Assembly: GCA_021802825.1 (NCBI GenBank)
Contig: JAJZRG010000004.1
Coordinates: 87,475 to 151,474 of the forward strand
DNA from: Chloroflexota bacterium
GTDB lineage: Bacteria; Chloroflexota; Limnocylindria; Limnocylindrales; CSP1-4
Length of the DNA: 64,000 nucleotides
Direction: 5' to 3'
Program-made: the position numbers and the translations under genes
Notes under the pieces: model-generated
Seen by the model: only the letters and a program-made list of their open reading frames with translations
The model's database searches: none
What the model was told of the DNA's origin: nothing
Part shown: positions 31,402 to 40,408 of the stretch, in pieces
Position numbering within the stretch: position 1 is the stretch's first letter
Layout: every line of letters starts with the position of its first letter

Positions 31402-33069
31402 CTACAGCCCCGCGACGAGGCGTCCGAGCGCGCGCCGGAAGCCGAGGCTCGACACGCCGCGCCACGTCGTCCCGACCGTCCGGCGGAGCCGGGCCAGCTC
31501 GCGCTCGCGGTCCACGAGGTAGCGCCCGATCGCGGCGCCCTCCATCTCGTCGAGGTCCCCCGCGTGCTCCACGAGGAACGAGCGCGCAAGCCCGGCAGCG
31601 ACGTCCGCGTCATGGAGCCAGCCGAGGTGGTCCTGCAGAGCGACCACCCTCTCGATGACCGGCCCGGCGTCGTCACCGAGCGCCTCGCGGACGAACTCGA
31701 GCGTGTAGCGCAGCCACTTGGCCGCGATGCGCAAGTCGTGCAGCGTGTTGACGTCGGCCCAGCGCATGACGGGCTCGTAGGCGCGGACCGCCTCGTAGGC
31801 GGCCCAGATGCGCGACGGCATCGTGTCACGGACGCGGTGGGGCTCGGTCGGGCCCACGGGGCGTGCCCCCGCGCCCTCGGCCTGCACGAACGCGGCGTAC
31901 TCCTCGGTCCACTTGGCGTGGCGCCGCGAGTCGAGCTCGTGGACCAGCAGCATGCGGGCGGCCTCGCGCCGGGTGCGCCATGTTGCCACGAGCGGCTCGA
32001 ACGCGGCGCTCTCCTCCGCGCTCTGGCCCTTCTGGTAGGCCTCGGCCGCCTCGATGAGCACGTCCAGGTCGCGGACCGCGCCGAGGTCAGCCGCGACCTC
32101 GCGCAGCCGCTGGCGATGGCGTCGCGTCCGCCGGGCGTCGAAGGCGGGGCCGAAGACGCGCCAGGCCGCCCGCTGGCGTCGCGTGGCCACGCGCATGGCG
32201 TGGAGCTCCTCGTTGTCGCGGCCCTCGCGGGTCCCGGCCTCGCGCGCGAACATCCGGGCGAGGTGGAAGCGCAGGACCTTGCGGCCGGCCTCCGCGATGT
32301 GGTCGTCGGCCAGCACTCCCGGCGTCTTGCCCGCGGTGAGCCGCGGCACGGGCCGCTCGCTGGGCGTCGTCTGCGGCGACTTGTCGCGCGAGGGAACGAC
32401 CAGCGCGACCGGCGAGGCCGGCGAGGGGTCGGGCGCCAGCGCCGGCGGCTCGTCGCGGTGCACGGCCGCAAGCGCGCGCTCCAGCTTGGAGGTCCGTGCC
32501 GGGACCAGCTCCTCGATCTCGGACAGCAGGTCCACCAGCGGCTCCAGTGCCGCCTCGTCGCCCTCGCGCAGCTCGAGCTCCAGCTCGGCGAAGCGCTCCA
32601 CGACCCGGCCCTCGGCCAAGACCGAGACGTCATCGACCGACACCTCGACCACCGCCCCCTCGCGCCCGTAGTTGCGCTTGCGCCGCGTCTGGCGGATCTG
32701 GGCGATCTCGGCCAGAGCGTCGTCGCCGGCCAGGCGGACCACCTCGTCTCGCGCGTCGGACGCGGGCCAGGTCGCGGCGGGCTGGCCCGTGACCGCCGGC
32801 CCCTCGAGCTCCTCGCGCCGGTGGACGGCGCCCCCGCCGTCCACGCGCCGCAGGCCCTTGAGCGTGATCACCGTGCCCCCGTCGCCGCTGCGCAGGCGGC
32901 CCGCATAGCCGGCCCGCGCCAGCGCCCCGTCGGCAGTGTCCACGTAGCGGTCGTCGATGTCCGCGGTCCGTGCCGGCCCCAGCGCGCTGAACCCGCCCAG
33001 CTCGTCGCCGGCGAGCAGCCGCTCGCCCGTGGCGGCATCCGTCATGCGGAACTTGAGCTCCACCTCCAT
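31402..33069 (-). CDS. CYTH and CHAD domain-containing protein
   Basis: A 555-residue two-domain protein. The N-terminal CYTH (triphosphate tunnel) domain begins with the ExExK signature in MEVELKF and continues with Arg/Lys/Glu strands such as TVITLKGLRR and RKRNYGREGAVVEVSVD. The C-terminal CHAD domain (about 260-555) is helical with conserved basic and His residues, for example ELHAMRVATRRQRAAWRVF and LHDLRIAAKWLRYTLEFV. CHAD domains are reported to bind polyphosphate, and CYTH enzymes act on triphosphates, so a role with polyphosphate granules is likely. It follows ppk on the same strand. A GTG at 33096 overlapping the ppk stop in GTGA is an equally possible start. Confidence 0.9.
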   Translation of the reverse strand: MEVELKFRMTDAATGERLLAGDELGGFSALGPARTADIDDRYVDTADGALARAGYAGRLRSGDGGTVITLKGLRRVDGGGAVHRREELEGPAVTGQPAATWPASDARDEVVRLAGDDALAEIAQIRQTRRKRNYGREGAVVEVSVDDVSVLAEGRVVERFAELELELREGDEAALEPLVDLLSEIEELVPARTSKLERALAAVHRDEPPALAPDPSPASPVALVVPSRDKSPQTTPSERPVPRLTAGKTPGVLADDHIAEAGRKVLRFHLARMFAREAGTREGRDNEELHAMRVATRRQRAAWRVFGPAFDARRTRRHRQRLREVAADLGAVRDLDVLIEAAEAYQKGQSAEESAAFEPLVATWRTRREAARMLLVHELDSRRHAKWTEEYAAFVQAEGAGARPVGPTEPHRVRDTMPSRIWAAYEAVRAYEPVMRWADVNTLHDLRIAAKWLRYTLEFVREALGDDAGPVIERVVALQDHLGWLHDADVAAGLARSFLVEHAGDLDEMEGAAIGRYLVDRERELARLRRTVGTTWRGVSSLGFRRALGRLVAGL

Positions 33070-33092
33070 CGGCCGCGCCGCCCCGAGTTCGG

Positions 33093-35261
33093 TCACGCGC
33101 GGGGGTCCATCGAGCCCGTGTTGACCTGCGGTCGCACCGGTTCCGCCGCCAGGGCGGCCGCCGCCACGGCGTCCTCCTTGAGGACCGCGAACGTGTCCAC
33201 GGTTCCCTCCCGGGCCTCGATGACCTCGGTGCGCAGCCAGTGGCCGTCGGGCTGGAGCTGCCACGAGCGGCGGTCGTCGCTAAGCATCACGTCGATGATC
33301 CGTGCCAGCCTCGCCTGCAGCCCGTGGTCCTCGACCGGGGTCACCACCTCGACCCGCCGGTCCAGGTTTCGCTCCATCAAGTCGGCCGAGCCGATGTACC
33401 ACTCGGGCCGCCCGGCCGCGGCGAACATCCAGATGCGCGAGTGCTCGAGGAACTCGCCGATGATCGACCGGGCGGTGATCCGGTCCGACACGCCGGGGAT
33501 CCCCGGCAGCAGGCTGCAGCCGCCCCGGATGATGAGGTCCACGTGGACGCCCGCCCGGGACGCCTCGTACAGGGCCTCGACGACCTGGGTGTCCACGAGT
33601 GAGTTCACCTTCAACACGATCCGCGCGCGGTGGCCCGCCTTCGCGTACGCGATCTCGCGCTCGACGAGCTCGAGGAAGCGCGTCCGGAGCGTGATCGGCG
33701 CCACCAGGAGCCGCCGGAACACGCGCTGGCGGGAGAGGCCGGTGAGCGTGTTGAACAAGTCCGTGACGTCCGCCCCCAGCTCCTCGCGGCAGGAGAGGAG
33801 CCCCAGGTCCACGTACTGGCGGGCGGTCTTGCTGTTGTAGTTGCCGGTTCCGATGTGGACGTAGCGCCGAAGGCCGGAGCCCTCGCGCCGGACGACGAGC
33901 AGGACCTTGCTGTGGGTCTTGAGGCCGATGACGCCGTACACGACGTGGGCGCCCGCCTGCTCCAGCTTGCGGGCCCAGATGATGTTGTTCGCCTCGTCGA
34001 AGCGCGCCTTGATCTCGACCAGGACCACGACCTGCTTGCCGCGCCAGGCAGCGTCGATCAGGGCCTGGACGATGGGGGAGTCGCCCGAGGTCCGGTAGAG
34101 CGTCTGCTTGATCGTCAGCACGTCGGGGTCGCTCGCGGCCTGGATGAGGAACCGCTCGACCGACGCCGTGAACGACTCGTAGGGGTGGTGGAGCAGGATG
34201 TCGCCGGCGCGGATCTGGGCGAACACATCGACGGGCTCGTCCACGTCGGGCGGTTGAAGGCGGGCGGGGACGACTGGAGCGTAGGGGGGCGCCTTGAGGT
34301 CGGGCCGGTCGAGGTCCACGAGCTGCCACAGCGCGGTGAGGTCGAGCATCCCCGCGACGTCGAAGCAGTCCTCGTCGCGGACGCCGATGCCCTTGACCAG
34401 GATCTGGCGCGTGGAATCGGGCATCGAGCGCTCGACCTCGAGCCGGACGGCCTCGCCGAAGCGCCGGCGCCGCACCTCCTCCTCGATCGCGAGCAGCAGG
34501 TCGTCGGCCTCGTCCTCCTCGACCGTGATGTCCGCGTCGCGGGTCACCCGGAACAGGTGGGTCTCGAGGATCTCCATGCCCCGGAACAGCTCGTCGAGGT
34601 TGGCCTCGATGACCTGGTCGAGGAGCACGAACTTGTCGCGCTCGACCGCGAACAGGCGAGGCAGGCTGGGCGGGATCTTGACCCGGGCGAATCGGATCTC
34701 GCCGGTGTCGGGGTCGCGCAGCCCGGCGGCGATCGAGAGCGACAGGGTGCTGATGTACGGGAACGGGTGGCCGGGGTCCACCGCGAGTGGCGTGAGCACC
34801 GGGAAGATCTCGTCGTGGAAGCGGCGCCGGAGGGTCTCGTGGTGCTCGGGGACCTGGTCGTAGTCCACGATCGCCACGCCGTCGGCGGCCAGCGACGCCT
34901 GGATCGAGGCCCAGATGGACGCGTGCTCGGCGATCAGCGTGCGGACGCGGTCGCGGATGGCGTCGAGCTGCTGGAACGGCGTCAGCCCGTCCGACGAGAC
35001 CGCGGTCGCGCCGGCGCGGACCTGGCGACGAAGGCCGGACACGCGGACCTGGAAGAACTCGTCGAGGTTGCTCGCGAAGATGGCGAGGAACTTCACGCGC
35101 TCGAGGAGCGGGTTGCGCGCGTCGCGCGCCTCGTGGAGCACGCGCGCGTTGAACTCGAGCCACGACAGCTCGCGGTTGAGGATGGGCGCCCTGTGGTCCC
35201 GCCCGACACGCCGCCGCCCACGTCCGACGCGGGGTCCGGGTGCTGGGCGAACTGCGGCCAT
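33093..35261 (-). CDS. ppk1: Polyphosphate kinase 1
   Basis: Membrane-associated kinase that reversibly polymerises the terminal phosphate of ATP into polyphosphate; 722 residues, full length. The N domain starts LNRELSWLEFNARVLHEA. The catalytic phospholipase D-like domains carry GLKTHSKVLLVVRR with the autophosphorylated His and YVHIGTGNYNSKTARQY, plus RFLIQAASDPDVLTIKQTLYR. The C-terminal half has RGGCSLLPGIPGVSDRI and WYIGSADLMERNLDRR. An SD-like GAGAGGA precedes the ATG at 35261, and TATGCT near 35343 is a possible -10. It is the first gene of a ppk-CYTH/CHAD unit. No PHO box was found before it. Confidence 0.97.
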   Translation of the reverse strand: MAAVRPAPGPRVGRGRRRVGRDHRAPILNRELSWLEFNARVLHEARDARNPLLERVKFLAIFASNLDEFFQVRVSGLRRQVRAGATAVSSDGLTPFQQLDAIRDRVRTLIAEHASIWASIQASLAADGVAIVDYDQVPEHHETLRRRFHDEIFPVLTPLAVDPGHPFPYISTLSLSIAAGLRDPDTGEIRFARVKIPPSLPRLFAVERDKFVLLDQVIEANLDELFRGMEILETHLFRVTRDADITVEEDEADDLLLAIEEEVRRRRFGEAVRLEVERSMPDSTRQILVKGIGVRDEDCFDVAGMLDLTALWQLVDLDRPDLKAPPYAPVVPARLQPPDVDEPVDVFAQIRAGDILLHHPYESFTASVERFLIQAASDPDVLTIKQTLYRTSGDSPIVQALIDAAWRGKQVVVLVEIKARFDEANNIIWARKLEQAGAHVVYGVIGLKTHSKVLLVVRREGSGLRRYVHIGTGNYNSKTARQYVDLGLLSCREELGADVTDLFNTLTGLSRQRVFRRLLVAPITLRTRFLELVEREIAYAKAGHRARIVLKVNSLVDTQVVEALYEASRAGVHVDLIIRGGCSLLPGIPGVSDRITARSIIGEFLEHSRIWMFAAAGRPEWYIGSADLMERNLDRRVEVVTPVEDHGLQARLARIIDVMLSDDRRSWQLQPDGHWLRTEVIEAREGTVDTFAVLKEDAVAAAALAAEPVRPQVNTGSMDPRA

Positions 35262-35384
35262 CGGTCCTCTCGGTCGGCGCCGGGGACACGGCCTGTCGGC
35301 GCACAGCGCGGCGCCGTTCCGGTGCCCGGTCGGGGCGGGAGCATACCACGCGCGCCCCCGAATCCCGGTCGCCGGGGGCGCCGC

Positions 35385-35738
35385 TCAGCGCTCGGCGACG
35401 TACCTCCGCTCGCCCGTGGACGGGTCCACCCAGACGCGCATCGGGACGCCGGTCGTGGGGTCGACGAATCGCTCCTCCGTGGGCTGGAAGCGGCCGTCTG
35501 GTCGTCCCGTCTCGCCGCCGCCCGGGCCGTGGCCATCGCCGCTGAGCTCCGCGTGGAGCGAGCGGTAGCGCGTTCGCTCCAGCAGCACCGCGGCCACGAG
35601 GACGGCGCCCGGCACGAACATGAACAGCGCCCCGAAGAGGTCGCCGCCGGACAGCGGGGTCGCCGCGATGGCGATCCCGCCGAGCATCATCAGCGCGCCC
35701 AGCCCGCCGATCAGCCAGCGGGTCACTGCGACGCCCAC
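35385..35738 (-). CDS. Small two-helix membrane protein of unknown function
   Basis: A 117-residue protein not recognised as a named family. Two hydrophobic helices (about 6-27 WLIGGLGALMMLGGIAIAAT and 33-53 LFGALFMFVPGAVLVAAVLL) are followed by a soluble tail. The tail contains a short repeat, FVDPTTGVPMRVWVDPSTGERRY, resembling DP(T/S)TG motifs of zinc-ribbon or DUF2510-like tails. GTG at 35738 begins 2 bp after the YbjQ-like gene, so co-translation with it is likely. It sits between ppk and a run of small conserved genes on the same strand. Confidence 0.6.
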   Translation of the reverse strand: MGVAVTRWLIGGLGALMMLGGIAIAATPLSGGDLFGALFMFVPGAVLVAAVLLERTRYRSLHAELSGDGHGPGGGETGRPDGRFQPTEERFVDPTTGVPMRVWVDPSTGERRYVAER

Positions 35739-35740
35739 GG

Positions 35741-36085
35741 CTACTCGCCCGGCTGCGGCGCCCCGGCGTCGGGAGCGATGATCACGGCTGTCCCGTAGGC
35801 CACGATCTCGGACATCGTCCCGGCCAGCTCGGACGAGTCGAAGCGCATCGAGATGACGGCGTTGCCGCCGACCAGCGTCGCGTTCTGGACCATCCGGTCG
35901 ATCGCCTGCCGGCGGGTGTCCTCGAGCAGGCTCGTGTACTCGTGGATCTCGCCGCCCGCGATGGACCGCAGGCCGGCCATGAGGTTGCCGCCCAGGCCCC
36001 GGCTTCGGACCACAAGCCCGAACACCTGGCCCTTCGTCTCCGTCACGCGGTACCCGGCCACGAACGGTGCGGTCGAGATGATCAT
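35741..36085 (-). CDS. YbjQ/UPF0145 family protein
   Basis: A 114-residue conserved protein of the YbjQ (heavy-metal-binding domain-like, PF01906) family. The signature elements are present: STAPFVAGYRVTETKGQVFG, VRSRGLGGNLMAGLRSIAGGEI, EYTSLLEDTRRQAIDRMVQNA, and ALVGGNAVISMRFD-type ending with YGTAVII. The family forms pentameric rings of unknown biochemical role. AGGGAAGG precedes the ATG at 36085, which overlaps the stop of the DUF971 gene in ATGA. Confidence 0.9.
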   Translation of the reverse strand: MIISTAPFVAGYRVTETKGQVFGLVVRSRGLGGNLMAGLRSIAGGEIHEYTSLLEDTRRQAIDRMVQNATLVGGNAVISMRFDSSELAGTMSEIVAYGTAVIIAPDAGAPQPGE

Positions 36086-36495
36086 GCCTTCCCTCCATGC
36101 CAGTGGCGATCCCCGGCCGATGTGGCCGGCTGATCCCGGTCGCCTGCCCCGCGTCGGGCGCGATCGGCCGCGCACGCCTCGCAGGGGCACTGCTCCCGCA
36201 GGAGCATGAACGAGTGGAACCCCGAATCGTGACCGTCGCCCCAGGTTGGCTGCACGGCGTAGTTGCCCACGAGCGCGAGCCCGATGAGCCGCGTCTGGTC
36301 CGGCGTCAGCGTTGGGTTGCTGTCGAGCCAGCCCGGCAGCCCCGCCTCGCCCCGGCAGTACGCGCACGGGCAGAGCCAACGGAGCGTCGTGGCGTCGTAG
36401 ACCGTCTGGTGGCCGTCCGCCCACTCGAGGCGAACGGTCCCGGCGGCGCGGTCCGCGTCGATGCGCAAGGGGCGTGTCCGGGCGTCGTCCTGCAT
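36082..36495 (-). CDS. DUF971 (GBBH-like N-terminal domain) protein
   Basis: A 137-residue protein with a DUF971/GBBH-like fold: LRIDADRAAGTVRLEWADGHQTVYDATTLR in outline, then RWLCPCAYCRGEAG with clustered cysteines. It also has LVGNYAVQPTWGDGHDSGFHSFMLLRE. The four N- and C-terminal cysteines (PCAYC and CPCEAC) could bind a metal or an iron-sulfur cluster. Family members occur near iron-sulfur biogenesis and carnitine pathways. The C-terminal 25 residues are basic low complexity. It is coupled to the YbjQ-like gene by ATGA overlap. Confidence 0.82.
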   Translation of the reverse strand: MQDDARTRPLRIDADRAAGTVRLEWADGHQTVYDATTLRWLCPCAYCRGEAGLPGWLDSNPTLTPDQTRLIGLALVGNYAVQPTWGDGHDSGFHSFMLLREQCPCEACAADRARRGAGDRDQPATSAGDRHWHGGKA

Positions 36496-36504
36496 GCGTC
36501 GATC

Positions 36505-36942
36505 CTACTCCGGCCGATTGCCCGGCCCCGGAGCTGGGCCGACCTCGCCGCCGAGCAGCCGCGCGATGACCGAGAAGCCCTCGGGCGATCCCCTCCAGCG
36601 GGAGCGGAGCTCGGGCAGTCCCACCCGGTGGCGGACGTAGCGCAGCGCCGCGACCGCCACCACGATGTCGTCGATGGGGCCGAGGCCCGGGATGAACTCG
36701 GGGATCAGGTCGATGGGCGACACGATCCAGGCGGTGAGCCCGACGAGCACGATCCGCACGTCGAGCGGGACGGTCGCGTCGGTCACCAGGGAGCGCAGCA
36801 GGCGCACGAGGTCGGGGAGCGCGGCGACCACGGTGCGCACGGGCACGCCCTTCGGCCGGGCGAGCCAGAAGACCACGAGCAGCGCGACCCACAGGGCCAC
36901 GATCGCGGCCACGACGGCGAGAAGGACGTTCAACCCCACCAC
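36505..36942 (-). CDS. DUF1232 (YkvA family) membrane protein
   Basis: A 145-residue protein. One N-terminal transmembrane helix (about 4-28) precedes the DUF1232 core [35 protein letters not shown], whose [11 protein letters not shown] motif is diagnostic. The function of the family is unknown. The GTG start could be 36942 or the next codon. It is divergent from the ABC transporter genes at 36992, with a 49-bp gap holding a TATGCT -10 element for the plus-strand genes. Confidence 0.85.
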   Translation of the reverse strand: MVGLNVLLAVVAAIVALWVALLVVFWLARPKGVPVRTVVAALPDLVRLLRSLVTDATVPLDVRIVLVGLTAWIVSPIDLIPEFIPGLGPIDDIVVAVAALRYVRHRVGLPELRSRWRGSPEGFSVIARLLGGEVGPAPGPGNRPE

Positions 36943-36991
36943 ACGATCGTGCCACAGGCCGGGCCGTCGCGGGCCGGTATGCTCGGCGGCG

Positions 36992-37939
36992 ATGGCGCTC
37001 GTGGTCGATCACCTGTGCAAGCGGTTCGGGGCTGTCGTAGCCCTCGACGAGCTCTCGTTCGAGGTGGCCCCCGGCCAGGTGTTCGGCTTCCTGGGCGCCA
37101 ACGGCGCTGGCAAGACCACGACGATGCGCATCACGCTGGGCGTGCTCGAGGCAGACAGCGGCCGCGTCACGTGGCGCGGCGAGGACAGCCACCGCCTGCC
37201 CCGGTCCACCTTCGGGTACCTGCCCGAGGAGCGCGGCCTGTACCCGCGGATGCGCGTCCTCGACCAACTGGTGTTCTTCGCGGGACTGCACGGCGTTGCG
37301 CCCGACCGCGCCCGCCGGGAGGCGCTGTCGTGGCTGCACCGGTTCCGCGCCGATGACCTGGCGAGCCGTCGCGCCGAGCAGCTCTCCAAGGGCAACCAGC
37401 AGAAGGTCCAGTTCGTCGCGGCCGTCCTCCACGAGCCCGAGGTGCTCATGATGGACGAGCCGTTCACCGGGCTCGACCCGGTCAACGTGGCGCTCCTGCG
37501 CGAGGCGTTCCTCGAGCTGCGGGACCGCGGCCGCACGGTGGTCTTCTCGACCCACCAGATGGAGGTCGCCGAGGCGCTGTGCGAGTCCGTGGCGATCGTG
37601 GACCGCGGGCGGATGGTGGTCGGCGGCGCGCTGCGCGACGTCCGGCGGTCAACGGGGCGTCGCGTCGTGCGGATCTCGGTCGCCGGCGACCATCGGCTGC
37701 CGTGGCTCGAGGCGGTTCCCGGCGCGAGGGTCATCCAGGCCGGCATGGACCGGACGATGGTCGAGCTGGAGCCGGGGCTCGAGCCCGACGCCGTCCTCGC
37801 GGCCGCCGTCGGCGCCGGCGCCCGGGTCACCCACTTCGAGGTGGCGGACCCGTCGCTCGAGCAGGTGTTCATCGACCACGTCGGGCGGCCCGCCGACGAG
37901 GACGTGCACCTGGCGCCGGTCGTCGAGGGGGCGGCATGA
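36992..37939 (+). CDS. ABC transporter ATP-binding protein (NatA-like)
   Basis: A 315-residue ATPase of an ABC-2 exporter. It has Walker [13 protein letters not shown]-loop [12 protein letters not shown], signature [15 protein letters not shown], Walker [14 protein letters not shown] and the His switch [17 protein letters not shown] in place of LSGGQ and the C-terminal DUF4162-like extension are typical of the NatA/YhaQ type. TATGCT (36978-36983) ends 8 bp before the ATG, with no Shine-Dalgarno, suggesting a leaderless transcript. The next gene, its permease, overlaps in ATGA. The cargo (sodium, drug or peptide) is not predictable. Confidence 0.92.
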   Translation: MALVVDHLCKRFGAVVALDELSFEVAPGQVFGFLGANGAGKTTTMRITLGVLEADSGRVTWRGEDSHRLPRSTFGYLPEERGLYPRMRVLDQLVFFAGLHGVAPDRARREALSWLHRFRADDLASRRAEQLSKGNQQKVQFVAAVLHEPEVLMMDEPFTGLDPVNVALLREAFLELRDRGRTVVFSTHQMEVAEALCESVAIVDRGRMVVGGALRDVRRSTGRRVVRISVAGDHRLPWLEAVPGARVIQAGMDRTMVELEPGLEPDAVLAAAVGAGARVTHFEVADPSLEQVFIDHVGRPADEDVHLAPVVEGAA

Positions 37940-39246
37940 GGGCCGACCGCCACCGGGCCAACGTCTGGCTCGTGGCGCGCCGTGAGTTCAGCGAGCGGGT
38001 GCGGTCGAGGGCCTTCCTGTTCTCGACGCTCCTGCTGGCGGGCCTCGCGGTGGTGGTCGCCCTGATCCCGTTGGGCGTCCGGCTGGCAGACAAGGCGACG
38101 GTCTCGCGGGTCGCGGTCACCGCCGCCGAGCCGGGCCTGGCCGCGGAGGCGATGGACACCATGAGCTCGTTCCTCAACACGCAGGCCGAGGCGGGCTCCA
38201 CGGGGAGCAGGGTGTTCGACTTCGTCGTGTTCCCCGATGACGCGGAGGCTGTGCGGGCGGTGCGCGAGGGGGCCCTGGTCGCCTCCGTGTCGATCCGGCG
38301 TGGCGCCGACGGCGGGCTCAGCTTCACGGTGTTCAACATCGGGGGGCTGACGGCAGACCGCGCGCAGCTGCTCCAAGTCGGCTCGTTCGCGGTCGGCATC
38401 CTCGACTGGACCCGGTCGAACCCAGGCGCCACGCGCCCCTTCGTCACGCCTGCGTTCAACGTGGTGGACGCGGGCGATGCGGCTGCCGCGGGGCCCGGTC
38501 AGGCGTTCGACCCCGCCGACTACGCGAGTCGCCGGATCGTGGGCATCGTGCTCGTCGTGCTGGCGTTCCTGACGCTCGTGTTCTACGGGCTGTGGGTCGC
38601 CTCGGGCGTGGTCGCGGAGAAGTCCAGCCGGGTGATGGAGCTGCTGATCTCCGCGGCGACCGCGCAGCAACTGGTGGTCGGCAAGATGCTGGGCATCGGT
38701 CTTGCCGGGCTCGCGCAGGTCAGCCTCGTCCTGGTGCCGTCGGTGGTGGCGCTGCTCGCGTCGGGAAGCATCGGCGACGCGATGCTCGGCCCGGATTCGG
38801 GCACGGGCGCCTCGCTGTCGTCGCTGTCGCCCGGGCTGCTGGCCGCGTTCCTCGCCTACTTCGTCCTCGGGTTCGCGCTGTACGCTGCGCTCTACGCGGG
38901 GGTGGGCTCGCTGCTCTCGCGCGAGGAGGATCTCCAGACGGTGGCGCTGCCGCTGTCGATCCCTGCGGTGGCGGGGTACTTCCCCGCGGTGCTCGCGCTC
39001 TCCGGGAGCACCTCGTCGATCGTCCGGGTCGCGTCGTACGTGCCGCTGTGGAGCCCGTTCGCGATGATGGCGCGCCTCGCGGTGGGCCGGGTGGAGCCGT
39101 GGGAGGTCGCCCTGTCGGTGGGGCTGCTGATGGTGACCGTTCCGCTCGTGACGCTGCTCGCGATCCGCGTCTATCGGGCGGGGGTCGTTATGTACGGGCA
39201 GCCGCCCTCGCCGCGCACCTTCTGGCGGGCGATCCGCGGCCGGTAG
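37936..39246 (+). CDS. ABC-2 type transporter permease (NatB-like)
   Basis: A 436-residue membrane protein of the PF12698 type: one N-terminal helix (about 28-48), a large extracytoplasmic domain of about 150 residues, then five to six helices from residue 195. [36 protein letters not shown] is the conserved cytoplasmic coupling region of ABC-2/NatB permeases. ATG at 37936 overlaps the ATPase gene in ATGA. Together they form a two-gene exporter like NatAB. No regulator gene is adjacent. Confidence 0.9.
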   Translation: MRADRHRANVWLVARREFSERVRSRAFLFSTLLLAGLAVVVALIPLGVRLADKATVSRVAVTAAEPGLAAEAMDTMSSFLNTQAEAGSTGSRVFDFVVFPDDAEAVRAVREGALVASVSIRRGADGGLSFTVFNIGGLTADRAQLLQVGSFAVGILDWTRSNPGATRPFVTPAFNVVDAGDAAAAGPGQAFDPADYASRRIVGIVLVVLAFLTLVFYGLWVASGVVAEKSSRVMELLISAATAQQLVVGKMLGIGLAGLAQVSLVLVPSVVALLASGSIGDAMLGPDSGTGASLSSLSPGLLAAFLAYFVLGFALYAALYAGVGSLLSREEDLQTVALPLSIPAVAGYFPAVLALSGSTSSIVRVASYVPLWSPFAMMARLAVGRVEPWEVALSVGLLMVTVPLVTLLAIRVYRAGVVMYGQPPSPRTFWRAIRGR

Positions 39247-39293
39247 GGGAGTGGGCGCGCGGGGCGCGCCAGTCAAGGGCCCGGTCGCCGAGA

Positions 39294-40049
39294 TCATCCC
39301 TCGTCAAGGTCCAGCGGGAGGCGCCGAAGGACCGTGAGCACGGGCGGCCTGGGGCGGCGCCCGGGCTCTGCCTCCGCTTCGGCTGGTCCCGCCCCAGACG
39401 GTCCCGGGCTCGCCTCGGCCCCGAGGGGGTCTGCCAGCGGGACGGCGATCGAGCGCCACAGCCGGCTCCGCACGCCTGGCAGGTACGGGCTGGTGCGGCT
39501 GCGCGCGAGGACGCCCGCGATGCCCTGGGCCGCCACGGCGGCGTAGAGCGCCCGTCCCTCGCCCACGATCAGGGGCACGACCACCCCGGCGTCGCCGTCG
39601 GCCATGACCTTCCGCAGCAGTGAGCGGCGCGCATCGAGCGGCTTGCCCAGGAGCCACGATCCGTTCTGGTGCAACAGGTCGAACGCGAGTAGCGAGACGG
39701 TTCGGCTCGCCTCGCCCGACAGCCTCGCCCGGAGCGCCGCGTGGTCCGCGATGCCGCGCTCATCCACCGCCACCAGCTCGCCGTCGAGCACCGCCGACCG
39801 GGCGTCCACGAGCCCGCGAACGCCGCCGAGCTCCGGCAGCCGGTCCGCGAGATCGGTGCTGGAGCTGTCAACGATGCGAAGGCCACCGCCCGGCTGGAGG
39901 AACACGAGCACGCGCAGGCCGCCCCACCACGGCTCGAACAGGTGGTCAGCCGAATCGAACGGGTCGCGACGAGGGACGGGCCACATCGGCGCGACACGGC
40001 TCGCATGCGGCAGGGCGGGATCGAACCCGAGGTTCAGCTGGTCGGCCAT
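39294..40049 (-). CDS. DNA-ligase-like protein lacking the catalytic lysine
   Basis: A 251-residue protein related to the adenylation domain of LigD-type ATP-dependent DNA ligases. DHLFEPWWGGLRVLVFL aligns with motif I (FEPKWDGYRAL), but the AMP-accepting Lys is Trp and the Asp is Gly. The SRxGxD motif is SSSTDL. Motif III is retained as SAVLDGELVAVDERG, and FDLLHQNG (motif IIIa-like) and LARSRTSPYLPG (a motif IV/V variant of K...Y.PG) are recognisable. It should not form ligase-AMP. It may be a pseudoenzyme or nucleic-acid-binding remnant. It is convergent with the permease gene and has a palindromic repeat cluster upstream. Confidence 0.65.
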   Translation of the reverse strand: MADQLNLGFDPALPHASRVAPMWPVPRRDPFDSADHLFEPWWGGLRVLVFLQPGGGLRIVDSSSTDLADRLPELGGVRGLVDARSAVLDGELVAVDERGIADHAALRARLSGEASRTVSLLAFDLLHQNGSWLLGKPLDARRSLLRKVMADGDAGVVVPLIVGEGRALYAAVAAQGIAGVLARSRTSPYLPGVRSRLWRSIAVPLADPLGAEASPGPSGAGPAEAEAEPGRRPRPPVLTVLRRLPLDLDEG

Positions 40050-40086
40050 CGCGAGTGATGGTAGTCGGGCCGGCGTCCCGCACGGC

Positions 40087-40260
40087 CGTCGCCGCCGAGG
40101 CGACGATTTCGGCGCCCCAGCGTCGGCTGATCGACCGGCAAGCGACGAATCGACCTCCCCGTCCGGGCCAGCGACCCGAATCGCGTCGCGTCGTCGACTG
40201 CGAGGCGACGTTGCGACCAGTGAGCCTCGAAATCGTCGACTCCGCGGCCACGGCGGCGCC
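40087..40260. repeat. Cluster of palindromic TCGTCGCC-N5-GGCGACGA elements (cluster 1)
   Basis: The best copy is 40087-40105, with stem CGTCGCC/GGCGACG and loop GCCGA. Degenerate copies lie near 40132-40152, 40191-40211 and 40233-40252, roughly 45-60 bp apart. The cluster occupies most of the 359-bp gap between the ligase-like gene and the S9 peptidase. TAGACT at 40343-40348 may be a -10 element for the peptidase. The same family occurs at 47431-47594. Confidence 0.65.
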
Positions 40261-40408
40261 CGCGCCGCTGATCCGCGCCGCGAAGAAGGGACGAGGCCCG
40301 GTCGAGACGCGTGGACCGCGCCGACCTTCCCAGAGCGCGGGCTAGACTGGCAAGACCGCGATCGGCCGCCCGGCCGGCGACACCCCACTGTGCGCACCCG
40401 GAGGACGA

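Noticed and set aside
37009..39297. 762-codon minus-strand open frame opposite the NatAB-like genes
   Set aside because: Low-complexity translation; the opposite strand has complete ABC motifs. Similar long shadows at 54849-57089, 49292-51265 and 31564-33840 were rejected for the same reason.
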